From Thermoanaerobaculales bacterium (GTDB lineage: Bacteria > Acidobacteriota > Thermoanaerobaculia > Thermoanaerobaculales > Sulfomarinibacteraceae), in assembly GCA_025456145.1 (NCBI GenBank), contig JALOLD010000002.1, positions 1 to 61,548 on the forward strand: a DNA stretch of 61,548 nucleotides. Direction: 5' to 3'. The notes below the pieces were generated by a model, which was given only the letters and a program-made list of their open reading frames with translations, was not told the DNA's origin and ran no database searches. A program made the position numbers and the translations under genes. Positions 52,314 to 60,627 of this stretch are shown piece after piece; within the stretch, counting starts at the first letter, position 1, and every line of letters starts with the position of its first letter.

Positions 52314-54278
52314 ATGACGACGACGAACAACCCGCAGGCGGAGCCGGCGGTGGCCCGGGAGGGCTGGTCTCCGGCCGCCTCGGCGGAGCTCTACCGCATC
52401 GACGAGTGGGGGATGGGCTTCTTCTCGGTCGGCGAGAACGGCCACCTGATGGTCAACCTCGACGGCAACCCCGATCACATGATCGACCTGCACGAGGTCG
52501 TGCTCGGCCTCGAGGAGCGCGGCATCTCGGTCCCGGTGAACATCGGCTTTCCCGACCTGCTCGCGGCGCGGATGCGCGAGATGGCGTCGGCGTTCTCGAC
52601 CGCGATCGCCGAGAACGGCTACCGCGGCAGCTACACCGCGGTCTACCCGATCAAGGTCAACCAGCACCGCTCGCTGGTCAGGAAGATCGAGGTCTACGGC
52701 CGCGAGCACGGCTTCGGTCTCGAGGTCGGGTCGAAACCGGAGCTGCTCGCGGTGATGGGGCTGACCGTCGACCACCCCGACCGGCTGATCATCTGCAACG
52801 GCTTCAAGGAGGAGCGCTACCTCAACCACATCATGCTCGCGACCAAGCTCGGCCGGCACGTCGTCGCGGTCGTCGAGAGCCTCGCCGAGCTCGAGCTGCT
52901 GCTCGACGCCGCCAGGGCCTACTCGGTGCGGCCTCGGGTCGGCGTCCGTCTCAAGCTCGACGCCCTGGCGAGCGGCCGCTGGCAGGGCTCGACCGGCGAG
53001 AAGGCGAAGTTCGGGCTGTCGATCCCGGGCGTCCTCGACGTCGTCGGGCTGCTCCGGCAGGCCGGGATGCTCGACTGCCTCGAGCTGCTCCACTGCCACA
53101 TGGGCAGCCAGCTGTCCGACATCCAGGTCATCAACTCGGGTCTCCAGGAGCTGACCCGGGTCTACGCCGACCTCAACAAGATGGGGGCCAACCTGTCGTA
53201 CCTCGATGTCGGCGGGGGGATCGGAGTCGACTACGACGGCTCCCAGACCAACTGGGACTTCTCGGCCAACTACGGCCTCGAGGAGTACGCCGCGACCGTG
53301 GTCTACCGGATCATGGCGGTGTGCGACGAGGCCGGGGTGGCCCACCCGACGATCGTCACCGAGGCCGGGCGGGCGATGGTCTGCCACCACAGCGTGCTGG
53401 TCTCGAACGTGCTCGGCGTGTCGCGTCTCGACCGGCACGCCCTGACCGACGAGCAGGCGACGGCCGAGCTCGCCCAGGGCAAGCACCCGAGGATCGTCCG
53501 CGACGTGCTCGAGGCGCTGCTCTCGGTGCGGCCGGATCACCTGCTCGAGTCGTACCACGACGCGCTGCAGGCCCGGCAGGAGGCGCTGACCCGTTTCTCG
53601 GTCGGACTCATCAGCCTCGAGCAGCGCGGTCTCGTCGACCGGGTCTTCTGGTCGACCTGCATCCGGATCAGCGCGCTCGCCCGCGACCTCGACCCGATCC
53701 CCGAGGAGCTGCTCGAGCTCGAGCAGAAGCTCAGCGACACCTACTTCTGCAACCTCTCGGTCTTCCAGTCGCTGCCCGACTCGTGGGCCATCGACCAGGT
53801 CTTCCCGATCATGCCGATCCACCGGCTCGACGAGGAGCCGGTGCGCCGGGCGACGCTCGCCGACATCACCTGCGACTCGGATGGCAAGATCGACCGCTTC
53901 ATCCAGCACGAGGACGTGGCGACGGTGCTGCCGTTGCACCAGGTGCGCGACGGCGAGCCCTACTACATCGCGGTCTTTCTGGTCGGCGCCTATCAGGAGA
54001 CCCTCGGCGACCTCCACAACCTGTTCGGCGACACCAACCTCGTCCACATCCGCTATGACGACGACGAGGGGTGGTACGTCGACGAGGTGGTCGACGGCGA
54101 CACCATCGGCGAGGTCCTCGGCTACCTCCAGTACGACGTCCGCGAGCTGTCGGGGGCGATCCGGCGCGATTGCGAGTCGTCGGTCCGGGCGAAGCGGCTG
54201 ACCGCGGCCGAGAGCCGCACCCTGCTCGCCGCCTATGACGCGGGTCTGACCGGCTACACCTATCTGGAGAGCTCATGA
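52314..54278 (+). CDS. speA: Biosynthetic arginine decarboxylase
   Basis: SpeA, 654 aa, near the usual 630-660. A fold-III, PLP-dependent enzyme that converts arginine to agmatine. The PLP lysine is K114 in YPIKVNQH; FGLEVGSKPELLA, LLHCHMGSQLSDI, YLDVGGGIGVDYDG and VTEAGRAMVCHHS are all family motifs, and the C-terminal CDSDGKID with the GAYQETLGDLHNLFGD box is present. Starts 1 bp after the DHS-like gene stop and overlaps speB by 4 bp. Confidence 0.97.
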   Translation: MTTTNNPQAEPAVAREGWSPAASAELYRIDEWGMGFFSVGENGHLMVNLDGNPDHMIDLHEVVLGLEERGISVPVNIGFPDLLAARMREMASAFSTAIAENGYRGSYTAVYPIKVNQHRSLVRKIEVYGREHGFGLEVGSKPELLAVMGLTVDHPDRLIICNGFKEERYLNHIMLATKLGRHVVAVVESLAELELLLDAARAYSVRPRVGVRLKLDALASGRWQGSTGEKAKFGLSIPGVLDVVGLLRQAGMLDCLELLHCHMGSQLSDIQVINSGLQELTRVYADLNKMGANLSYLDVGGGIGVDYDGSQTNWDFSANYGLEEYAATVVYRIMAVCDEAGVAHPTIVTEAGRAMVCHHSVLVSNVLGVSRLDRHALTDEQATAELAQGKHPRIVRDVLEALLSVRPDHLLESYHDALQARQEALTRFSVGLISLEQRGLVDRVFWSTCIRISALARDLDPIPEELLELEQKLSDTYFCNLSVFQSLPDSWAIDQVFPIMPIHRLDEEPVRRATLADITCDSDGKIDRFIQHEDVATVLPLHQVRDGEPYYIAVFLVGAYQETLGDLHNLFGDTNLVHIRYDDDEGWYVDEVVDGDTIGEVLGYLQYDVRELSGAIRRDCESSVRAKRLTAAESRTLLAAYDAGLTGYTYLESS

Positions 54279-55147
54279 CCGGCGCCGGCTGGCCCCGTTT
54301 CTGCGAGCTCCCCGACGAGCTCGCCGACCCGGCCTCCGCCGCCGCCGCGGTCGTTCCGGTCCCCTATGACCGCACCAGCACCTGGAAGAAGGGCGCCGAC
54401 CAGGGGCCCCTCGCCATCCTCTCCGCGTCGCACCACATCGAGTGGTACGACCTGCTGACCGGGCGCGAGACCTGCCGCCGCGGCATCGCCACCCTGCCCC
54501 CGGTGGTCTGCGACGACCGGCCCGAGGCGCTCGCCGATCTGCTTGACCCGCTGGTCGGCGGCCTCGTCGAGGCCGGGACCCTGCCGATCGTGCTCGGCGG
54601 CGACCACTCGGTGTCGATCGGCGCGATCCGCGGCGCCGCCCGGGTCGTGCCGGGGCTGTCGGTGCTCCAGATCGACGCCCACGCCGACACCCGGGAGACC
54701 TACCACGGCTCGGGCTACAACCACGCCTGCGTCATGGCGCGGGTCCGCGAGCTCTGCCCGATCGTCCAGGTGGGCATCCGCGCGGTCGATGTCGACGAGG
54801 TGCCGCGGCTCGACCCCGAGCGGGTCGTCTGGGGCCACCAGGTCAACGGTCCGGACGCCGAGCCGGGTTGGGTCGAGCGGGCGATCGCCGGGCTCGGCGA
54901 CGACGTTTACGTCACCATCGACCTCGACGGCTTCGACCCCTCCCTGGTCCCGGCCACCGGCACCCCCGAGCCCGGCGGTCTCGACTGGTTCCAGGTCACC
55001 GGGCTGCTCGAGCAGGTCGCGGCGCGCCGGCGGGTGGTCGGCTTCGACGTCGTCGAGCTGCTCCCCACCCCCGGCCAGTGGGCGAGCGAGTTCCTCGCCG
55101 CCAAGCTGGTCTACCGCTTCCTCAGCTGGGTGCTCGCTCGTCGTTGA
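54275..55147 (+). CDS. speB: Agmatinase (ureohydrolase family)
   Basis: A binuclear-manganese ureohydrolase of 290 aa: LGGDHSVS, QIDAHADTRETYHGSGYNHA and VTIDLDGFDPSLVPATGTPEPGGL hold the metal ligands. Members hydrolyse agmatine, arginine or related guanidines; next to speA, agmatine to putrescine plus urea is the best call. ATGA overlap with speA. Its stop codon overlaps the -35 box of the following toxin-antitoxin promoter. Confidence 0.93.
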   Translation: MTGAGWPRFCELPDELADPASAAAAVVPVPYDRTSTWKKGADQGPLAILSASHHIEWYDLLTGRETCRRGIATLPPVVCDDRPEALADLLDPLVGGLVEAGTLPIVLGGDHSVSIGAIRGAARVVPGLSVLQIDAHADTRETYHGSGYNHACVMARVRELCPIVQVGIRAVDVDEVPRLDPERVVWGHQVNGPDAEPGWVERAIAGLGDDVYVTIDLDGFDPSLVPATGTPEPGGLDWFQVTGLLEQVAARRRVVGFDVVELLPTPGQWASEFLAAKLVYRFLSWVLARR

Positions 55148-55178
55148 CACGAAGTTCGTGTCCCACTAGAATCGTGTC
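55144..55178 (+). promoter_or_regulatory. Toxin-antitoxin promoter with palindromic operator in the spacer
   Basis: A near-consensus sigma-70 promoter: TTGACA (55144-55149), 17-bp spacer, TAGAAT (55167-55172). Between the boxes lies GACACGAA-G-TTCGTGTC (55146-55162), a perfect 8-bp inverted repeat, with a further half-site CGTGTC at 55173-55178. Six bases separate the -10 box from the antitoxin GTG, so the mRNA should be leaderless. Binding of the antitoxin here would block RNA polymerase. Confidence 0.88.
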
Positions 55179-55421
55179 GTGAAGAACGTCACGATCACCG
55201 TCGACGAGGAGGTCGCGCGCTGGGCCCGCGTCGAGGCCGCAAGGCGGGAGACCAGCGTCTCGCGCCTGGTGGGTGAGATGCTCGCCGAGAAGATGAGAGC
55301 CGAGACCGCCTACGAGATCAGCCGGGAGGCGTTTTTCGCGATCCCGCCCGTCCGCCTGAGCCAACCCGGGGACCGCTATCCACGGCGGGAAGAGCTGCAT
55401 GATCGAGCCGGTCTTCGTTGA
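55179..55421 (+). CDS. VapB-like antitoxin (ribbon-helix-helix)
   Basis: 80 aa. The N-terminal MKNVTITVDEEVARWARVEA followed by ARRETSVSRLVGEML is a ribbon-helix-helix (MetJ/CopG-type) DNA-binding domain; the C-terminal part (FFAIPPVRLSQPGDRYPRRE) would wrap the toxin. GTG start at leaderless spacing after a strong promoter. It overlaps the toxin gene by 23 bp. The operator at 55146-55162 is the likely binding site of the antitoxin or toxin-antitoxin complex. Confidence 0.88.
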   Translation: MKNVTITVDEEVARWARVEAARRETSVSRLVGEMLAEKMRAETAYEISREAFFAIPPVRLSQPGDRYPRREELHDRAGLR

Positions 55422-55842
55422 CACGAACGTTCTGGTCTACCGCTTCGACGCCGGAAGGCCGGAGAAGCAGCGGGTTGCGGAGGCGTGGCTGACCCGGTTG
55501 TGGGACACCCGCAGCGGGCGGGTCAGCTTCCAGGTTCTCCGCGAGTTCTACGTCACGACGACCAGGAAGCTCGCGACCCCGCTCGCCACGGAGCACGCCC
55601 GCCGTGCGGTCCGGAGCCTGCTGGCCTGGAACCCCGCGCCCAGCAGCGGTGGTCTCCTCGAGACCGCTTGGGAGCTCGAGGACCGGTTCTCCATCGCTTG
55701 GTGGGACGCCCTCATCGTCGCCGCGGCGCGTGACCAGGCGTGCGCGATCCTCTTGACCGAGGATCTCCAGGACGGTCAGGACATCGCCGGCGTCCGGGTT
55801 GTCGACCCGTTTCTCCACGATCCGGGCGACATCATCGGCTGA
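55399..55842 (+). CDS. PIN-domain toxin (VapC-like ribonuclease)
   Basis: 147 aa PIN nuclease. Acidic residues: Asp8 in VFVDTNVLVYRFD, Glu in VLREFYVTTTRK, and Asp in IAWWDALIVAAARDQ with a final acidic pair in LLTEDLQDGQ. VapC toxins cleave tRNA or rRNA until VapB blocks them. It starts inside the antitoxin gene in another frame, which keeps the two proteins balanced. Possible acquisition by transfer; codon use is slightly less extreme than around it. Confidence 0.92.
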   Translation: MIEPVFVDTNVLVYRFDAGRPEKQRVAEAWLTRLWDTRSGRVSFQVLREFYVTTTRKLATPLATEHARRAVRSLLAWNPAPSSGGLLETAWELEDRFSIAWWDALIVAAARDQACAILLTEDLQDGQDIAGVRVVDPFLHDPGDIIG

Positions 55843-55996
55843 GGTGGTGGAAATCGACACTGCGGGCGAGCGGCGCAATGTGGACGCGGGCGGGTCGCGA
55901 AGCGAGCCGACCTTCGGCCACGCGCCGATCGTCCGTAGACCGATCGAGGCGCGCCGCTGAGAGGAACAGCCGCTGCGGGGGGCGGGGCGTTGAAAT

Positions 55997-56347
55997 TGGT
56001 GGAGGCGGTGGGAATCGAACCCACGTCCGAGGAACTCCGGTCGCCGGTTTCTCCGTGTGCAGCCGGCGGTTTGATCTCACCCCTGGGACGGCCGTCGGCG
56101 GCCTTCGAAGGGGCCAGCCCTAAGTTCTCGGCCGCCGCGTTCGGGCGCCGCGGTGGCCCAGCCTGTCAAATAGCGTCAATCCTCAGACCGACAGGCGGGG
56201 TCGCGAGGTTGACGTGGCTGACTAAGCAGCCAGAGCGTAGTCGTTGTTGGCAGTTATGATTGCCTCCGCCTCTTTAACGAGGTGGGCGGAGACCTCGACA
56301 CGCTGCCGACAACCGGAACCGTTCCCCGTCGAAACCGGGACACCCCC
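55997..56347 (-). ncRNA. ssrA: Transfer-messenger RNA (tmRNA)
   Basis: 351 nt including CCA (55997-55999). The 3' tRNA-like part ends GGTTCGATTCCCACCGCCTCC-A-CCA in pieces, and the 5' end GGGGGTG pairs with CGCCTCC. The tag frame (56251 down to 56222) encodes ANNDYALAA followed by TAG, matching the A(N)xxYALAA pattern. The sequence ATAACTGCC just upstream of the resume codon is typical. tmRNA rescues stalled ribosomes with SmpB. A TATACT (56367-56372) lies about 20 bp upstream, so the 5' end is probably made by RNase P. Confidence 0.96.
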
Positions 56348-56400
56348 ACAGCTTCAACGAGCTCTGAGTATATCAACGCGGAACCCGTCCGGGATGTTTC

Positions 56401-56440
56401 AACCTTCTCACTTTCTGGCCTTCTTACCTTCTCACCTTCC
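56401..56440 (+). repeat. Polypyrimidine low-complexity repeat
   Basis: A run of imperfect 8-9-bp units of the CCTTCTNAC type lies between the divergent tmRNA and comM. Coordinates are approximate. It sits directly before the comM -35 box and contrasts with the GC-rich surroundings. Confidence 0.55.
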
Positions 56441-56469
56441 TTGACGCCGCCAGCTTCCCGGGCCATACT
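56441..56469 (+). promoter_or_regulatory. Promoter of comM
   Basis: TTGACG (56441-56446) and CATACT (56464-56469) are 17 bp apart, 39 bp before the comM ATG. AGAGGAGAG supplies the ribosome-binding site. Confidence 0.7.
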
Positions 56470-56507
56470 GGCCTCGTTCCACGCTGACAACAGAAGAGGA
56501 GAGCTCT

Positions 56508-58070
56508 ATGTTGGCGAAGGCGTACTCCGCCACGCCACGCGGCGTGGACGCACTGTTTGTCACCGTCGAGGTCGACCGGATCCGGGCGATGCAGCCCTCG
56601 GTCCGGGTCGTCGGCCTGCCCGACCCCGCGGTCCGCGAGGCCCGCGAGCGGGTCTTCTCGGCGATCCGCCACCTCGGTCACCGCTCCGAGGCGGCCAACG
56701 TGGTCTTCAACCTGGCACCGGCCGACGAGCGCAAGGAGGGGGCCGCCCTCGACCTGCCGATGGCCCTCGCCTACCTGGTCTCGGTCGGCTATCTGCCGCA
56801 GACGAGGCTCGACGGGAGGCTGCTGGTCGGCGAGCTGTCGCTCGAAGGCCGGCTGCAGCCGGTCCGGGGCGTGCTGCCGATCGTCCTCGCGGCGCGGCGC
56901 AGCGGGGTCTCCGAGGTCGTGCTGCCCGCCGCCAACCGCGCCGAGGGAGCGGTCGTGAGCGGGATCCGGGTGGTCGGTGCGACCACCCTCGGCGAGGTCG
57001 TCCGCTACCTGCGCGACGGCGCCGAGCCGGCTGCCGGCGAGCCCGACGACCCGACGGCGCCGGCCGCCGACCGCGCGGCCGATCTCGCCGACGTGGTCGG
57101 CCAGGAGCAGGCACGGCGCGCCCTCGAGGTCGCCGCGGCCGGCGGCCACCACCTGCTCTTCATCGGCCCGCCGGGGTGCGGCAAGTCGATGCTTGCGCGC
57201 CGGCTCCCCGGGATCCTGGCGCCGCTCGCGGTCGAGGAGGCGCTCGAGGTGACCAGCGTCTACTCGATCTCGACCCGGGTGCCGCGGCCGCGCGGTCTGC
57301 TCGCCAGCCGGCCCTTCCGCGCGCCCCACCACACCATCTCGGCCGCCGCGCTGATCGGCGGCGGGGCGAGCCCGCAGCCGGGCGAGGTCTCGCTCGCCCA
57401 CCACGGCGTGCTCTTCCTCGACGAGCTCACCGAGTTCCGGCGCGATGTCCTCGAGGGTTTGCGCCAGCCCCTCGAGGACCGCACGGTGACCGTCGCCCGG
57501 GCGGCCTCGACCCTGACCTTCCCGGCCGCCTTCCAGCTCGTGGCGGCGGCCAACCCCTGCCCGTGCGGCTATCTCGGCGACGACCGGCGCGAGTGCAGCT
57601 GTACGCCGACCGCGGTGGCCCGCTACCGGTCGCGGCTCTCGGGCCCGCTGCTCGACCGGCTCGACCTCCAGGTGACGGTGCCGGCGGTGCCCTGGCGCGA
57701 GCTCGCGAGCCACCGGCGCGGCGAGCCGACGGCGGCGGTCGCCGACCGGGTGGCCCGGGCCAGGCGGCGCGCCCACGACCGCTTCGGCGCGGGTGGGCTG
57801 CACGCCAACGGCGACATGGACACCGACGCGATCCGCACCTGGGCCGAGCCGGACGACGAGGGCCGGCGGCTGCTCGAGCACGCCTCCCGGGCGCTGGCGC
57901 TGTCGGCGCGGGCCTGGCACCGGATCCTCCGGGTCGCGCGGACCATCGCCGACCTCGCCGACGACGACCGGGTCCGGGCCCCGCACATCGCCGAGGCCAT
58001 CGCCTACCGGAGCCTCGACCGGCGATCCACCCCCGGTCCGACCGCCGTCTCTCTCGGGAGCGGACGATGA
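56508..58070 (+). CDS. comM: ComM/YifB-family AAA+ Mg-chelatase-like ATPase
   Basis: 520 aa. N-terminal Lon-protease-like domain (MLAKAYSATPRGVDALFVTVE, GLPDPAVREARERV), AAA+ core with Walker A GPPGCGKSML (about 219-228) and Walker B LFLDELTEF, then the cysteine-rich NPCPCGYLGDDRRECSCTP and LLDRLDLQV. ComM is a hexameric helicase that extends heteroduplex during natural transformation; it is widespread even in non-competent bacteria. The ATG follows AGAGGAGAG. Its stop overlaps the start of a gene remnant. Confidence 0.96.
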   Translation: MLAKAYSATPRGVDALFVTVEVDRIRAMQPSVRVVGLPDPAVREARERVFSAIRHLGHRSEAANVVFNLAPADERKEGAALDLPMALAYLVSVGYLPQTRLDGRLLVGELSLEGRLQPVRGVLPIVLAARRSGVSEVVLPAANRAEGAVVSGIRVVGATTLGEVVRYLRDGAEPAAGEPDDPTAPAADRAADLADVVGQEQARRALEVAAAGGHHLLFIGPPGCGKSMLARRLPGILAPLAVEEALEVTSVYSISTRVPRPRGLLASRPFRAPHHTISAAALIGGGASPQPGEVSLAHHGVLFLDELTEFRRDVLEGLRQPLEDRTVTVARAASTLTFPAAFQLVAAANPCPCGYLGDDRRECSCTPTAVARYRSRLSGPLLDRLDLQVTVPAVPWRELASHRRGEPTAAVADRVARARRRAHDRFGAGGLHANGDMDTDAIRTWAEPDDEGRRLLEHASRALALSARAWHRILRVARTIADLADDDRVRAPHIAEAIAYRSLDRRSTPGPTAVSLGSGR

Positions 58071-58207
58071 GGTCTTGGGAAAGAGAGCACTTCAACGCGC
58101 TGGGAACGACCATCGTTCGGTGGGCGATCCGAGTCCACAAGGCCCTCGGTCCGGTTCGATCTCGGCCGACCGATCAGTCGAGGGTGAAGCGGACGGTGAG
58201 GACGTAG
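58067..58207 (+). pseudogene. Remnant of a GxxExxY-type protein
   Basis: A 46-codon frame overlapping the comM stop. Residues 10-29 (NALGTTIVRWAIRVHKALGP) match the N-terminal helix of the GxxExxY family, where LGPG-L-LE-xxY should follow. Here the homology ends at residue 29 and the rest runs antisense into tonB, so only the 5' end survives. The missing part includes the name-giving GxxExxY motif. Confidence 0.6.
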
Positions 58208-58878
58208 CGGACGCTGACCGGATGGCCGTCGTAGACGCAGGGCTCGAACCGCCACTGGGTCACGGCGTCGACGGCGCTCTCGGTCAGGCCGAGGGGCAGA
58301 CGCTTGAGCACCGAGATCGACTCGACGGCGCCCGAGGTACCGATGAGCAGGTCGAGGACGACGACGCCCTGGATCCCGGTCCGGCGGGCCGGCTCGGTGT
58401 AGCGGGGCTCGACGCGGTCGAGGACGACGGGCGGGTCGACGTGGACATGGACCCTGACCTCGGTGAGCTCCGGGTTGGGCGGCGACGGGGGCGGCGCCGC
58501 CGGTGGGCTCACGATTACCGGCACCACCGGACCGGACGGCGGCGGCTGCTCCTCGATGGTCGATGAGACGAGGGTCTCCTCGGGCGGCGCGGAGACCACC
58601 GGCGGTCCCTGCGGCCGAGTGATCGGAGGCTCGATGAGGAGCGACTCGGGCGGCCGCTCGGGCGGCGGCGCGAGCTCGGTGAGGGGGTAGGGAATGAGCA
58701 CCTCCTCGGGCGGCGGCGGCGGCGCCTGGGCCTTCGTCGGGAAGGTGACGGCGAAGACCGCCGCGTGGATCGCCAGCGCCGCCGCGACGCCGAGGCGAAG
58801 ACCCGCGGCGCCGCCCGGGTCGTCGGCGAGAAGGTGCTGCCAGGACTGGGCACGGCGGTCGGGCTCGTCGGTGCTCAT
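58174..58878 (-). CDS. tonB: TonB-family energy transducer
   Basis: 234 aa: a short cytoplasmic N-terminus, one transmembrane helix (LRLGVAAALAIHAAVFAVTF), a long proline-rich periplasm-spanning linker with PPPPPEEV and PPPERPPESLL, and a C-terminal TonB domain (about 150-234; VEPRYTEPARRTGIQGVVVLDLLI, TQWRFEPCVYDGHPVSVRYVLTVRFTL). It would couple ExbBD to outer-membrane receptors, though exbB and exbD are not here. AAGGAGG precedes the ATG. The C-terminal strand pattern YP.YP/AR-x-G-x-G-x-V is the TonB box-binding fold. Confidence 0.93.
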   Translation of the reverse strand: MSTDEPDRRAQSWQHLLADDPGGAAGLRLGVAAALAIHAAVFAVTFPTKAQAPPPPPEEVLIPYPLTELAPPPERPPESLLIEPPITRPQGPPVVSAPPEETLVSSTIEEQPPPSGPVVPVIVSPPAAPPPSPPNPELTEVRVHVHVDPPVVLDRVEPRYTEPARRTGIQGVVVLDLLIGTSGAVESISVLKRLPLGLTESAVDAVTQWRFEPCVYDGHPVSVRYVLTVRFTLD

Positions 58879-58889
58879 GGGTGCCTCCT

Positions 58890-58914
58890 TGGCCAGTGAG
58901 ATCCGGGCTGGCCA
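58890..58914 (-). promoter_or_regulatory. Inverted repeat in the tonB leader
   Basis: TGGCCAG (58890-58896) and CTGGCCA (58908-58914), 11 bp apart, lie just upstream of the tonB ribosome-binding site. It could be an operator or a hairpin; the regulator is unknown. Confidence 0.35.
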
Positions 58915-58962
58915 GAGAGGTTCCCACCGCGACCGGGCGCAGCGCCCGCCGGGGCCGGTTCA

Positions 58963-58990
58963 TTGACACTCCACCGAGCGCGGTTAGAAT
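58963..58990 (+). promoter_or_regulatory. Promoter of the right nuo operon
   Basis: Perfect -35 TTGACA (58963-58968), 16-bp spacer and TAGAAT (58985-58990), 41 bp upstream of nuoA. This is a stronger promoter than the one seen for the left nuo operon. Confidence 0.8.
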
Positions 58991-59031
58991 GTCGTGAGTG
59001 GCGTCCGCGCCGGAAAATTCTCGAAGGAGGG

Positions 59032-59391
59032 ATGGTGGAGCACTACGTTCCGGTCCTGGTCTTCTCCCTCGTGGCCATCACGGTTCCGATCCTCCTGCTG
59101 CTGGTCACCAAGCTCATCCGCGCCGGGACGCCCGACCCGGTCAAGAGCGACCCCTACGAGTGTGGGGTCGAGCCGACCAGCTTCGCCTTCGACACCCGTT
59201 TCTCGATCCGCTACTACGTCATCGCCGTGCTCTTCGTCGTGTTCGACGTCGAGACCATCTTCCTCTTCCCCTGGGCGGTGAGCTTCGACCGCCTCGCCAT
59301 CTTCGGTTTCATCGAGATGGTCGTCTTCCTGGCGATCCTGCTCGTCGGGTACGTCTACGCGTGGCGGCGGGGGGCGCTGGAATGGGCCTGA
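59032..59391 (+). CDS. nuoA: NADH-quinone oxidoreductase subunit A (second locus)
   Basis: 119 aa, three transmembrane helices. The loop motif [24 protein letters not shown] keeps the conserved cysteine and glutamate (compare the serine in the left copy), and [16 protein letters not shown] is in helix 2. AAGGAGG lies 4 bp before the ATG. First gene of a second complex I operon with separate nuoC and nuoD. Overlaps nuoB by 10 bp. Confidence 0.96.
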   Translation: MVEHYVPVLVFSLVAITVPILLLLVTKLIRAGTPDPVKSDPYECGVEPTSFAFDTRFSIRYYVIAVLFVVFDVETIFLFPWAVSFDRLAIFGFIEMVVFLAILLVGYVYAWRRGALEWA

Positions 59392-59876
59392 TCGAGAACC
59401 GCTTCAACCCCGGCATCATCACCACCACCTACGACACGCTGTTCAACTGGGCGAGGCGCAGCTCGCTGTGGCCGATGCAGTTCGGCCTCGCCTGCTGCGC
59501 GATCGAGATGATGGCGACGCTCGACTCGCGCAACGACCTCGCCCGGTTCGGCGCCGAGGTCTTCCGGGGCTCGCCGCGTCAGGCCGATCTGATGATCGTG
59601 TCGGGCACGGTGACCGAGAAGATGGCGCCGGTGGTCAAACGGCTCTACCACCAGATGGCCGATCCCAAGTGGGTCATCGCCATGGGCTCGTGCGCGACCT
59701 GCGGCGGGCCGTACAGGACCTATGCCGTGACCCAGGGGGTCGACCGGCTGATCCCGGTCGACGTCTACATCCCGGGCTGCCCGCCGCGGCCGGAGGCGCT
59801 GATCTACGGCATCCAGCAGCTCCAGGAGAAGATCGACCGGCAGACCATCGCCCGGACCGACGCGGGCCGAGGATGA
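59382..59876 (+). CDS. nuoB: NADH-quinone oxidoreductase subunit B (second locus)
   Basis: 164 aa with the cluster-N2 ligands: tandem cysteines in [10 protein letters not shown], one in [11 protein letters not shown] and one in [27 protein letters not shown] is the family signature. More compact than the left NuoB. The ATG lies 10 bp inside nuoA; nuoC starts 1 bp after its stop. Confidence 0.97.
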   Translation: MGLIENRFNPGIITTTYDTLFNWARRSSLWPMQFGLACCAIEMMATLDSRNDLARFGAEVFRGSPRQADLMIVSGTVTEKMAPVVKRLYHQMADPKWVIAMGSCATCGGPYRTYAVTQGVDRLIPVDVYIPGCPPRPEALIYGIQQLQEKIDRQTIARTDAGRG

Positions 59877-59877
59877 G

Positions 59878-60627
59878 ATGACCGACGAGCCCACCGCCCC
59901 GCCCGACGACGCTCCGGTCGAGCCGAAGCCGAAGCTCACCGACGAGGAGAAGGCGGCGAAGATCGCCGCCGCCAAGGCCAAGGCGGCGGCGAAGCGCGCC
60001 GCGGCGGACGGCGGAGGCGTCGAAGGGGACGCGGCCGAGGCGCCGCCGAAGCCGCCCTGGGAGGAGAAGCCGGTGCCGCCCGAGCGCATCGAGGCGACCG
60101 ACGACCCGGAGGCGGTGGCCCTTGCCGCCGCCGTCGCCGGATCGGTCCTCGGCGCCGAGCGCTTCGCCGGCGATCTGACGATCAGGGTGCCGGTCGCCAA
60201 GATCGTCGAGATCTGCCGGTTTCTCAAGACCGAGCGCGGCTTCGCCTTTCTCGTCGACCTCACGGCGGTCGACTGGCCGGGGCGCGAGGAGGGCCGGTTC
60301 GACGTCGTCTACTGGATGCACCGCTTCGCCGACCAGGCGCGGCTGCGGCTGGTGACCGCGGTCGCCGAGGACCGGGTCATCGAGTCGGTGACCGGGGTCT
60401 GGAAGACCGCGAACTGGATGGAGCGCGAGGTCTGGGACCTCTACGGCATCGTCTTCGCCAACCACCCGAGGCTCGAGCGCATCCTGACCTGGGAGGGCTT
60501 CAACGGTCACCCGCTGCGCAAGGACTTCCCGGTCGAGGGCATCGACACCGGCGCCGCGATCTACCCCGACCACTACCCGCCGGGCGGCGGACCGCTGACC
60601 GACGAGGAGAAGGAGCGGGCGACATGA
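59878..60627 (+). CDS. nuoC: NADH-quinone oxidoreductase subunit C with charged N-terminal extension
   Basis: 249 aa. The NuoC domain occupies about 95-225: FLVDLTAVDWPGRE, WKTANWMEREVWDLYGIVF and GFNGHPLRKDFP. An N-terminal extension of about 70 residues is rich in Lys, Ala, Pro and Glu (KLTDEEKAAKIAAAKAKAAA) and probably a flexible helix not found in most NuoC proteins. It overlaps nuoD by 4 bp (ATGA). Confidence 0.95.
   Translation: MTDEPTAPPDDAPVEPKPKLTDEEKAAKIAAAKAKAAAKRAAADGGGVEGDAAEAPPKPPWEEKPVPPERIEATDDPEAVALAAAVAGSVLGAERFAGDLTIRVPVAKIVEICRFLKTERGFAFLVDLTAVDWPGREEGRFDVVYWMHRFADQARLRLVTAVAEDRVIESVTGVWKTANWMEREVWDLYGIVFANHPRLERILTWEGFNGHPLRKDFPVEGIDTGAAIYPDHYPPGGGPLTDEEKERAT

Noticed and set aside
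55415..55440. A second TTGACACGAACGTT resembling the toxin-antitoxin operator
   Set aside because: It is the coding sequence of VDTNV in the PIN motif; it lacks the inverted half and a -10 box, so similarity is by chance.
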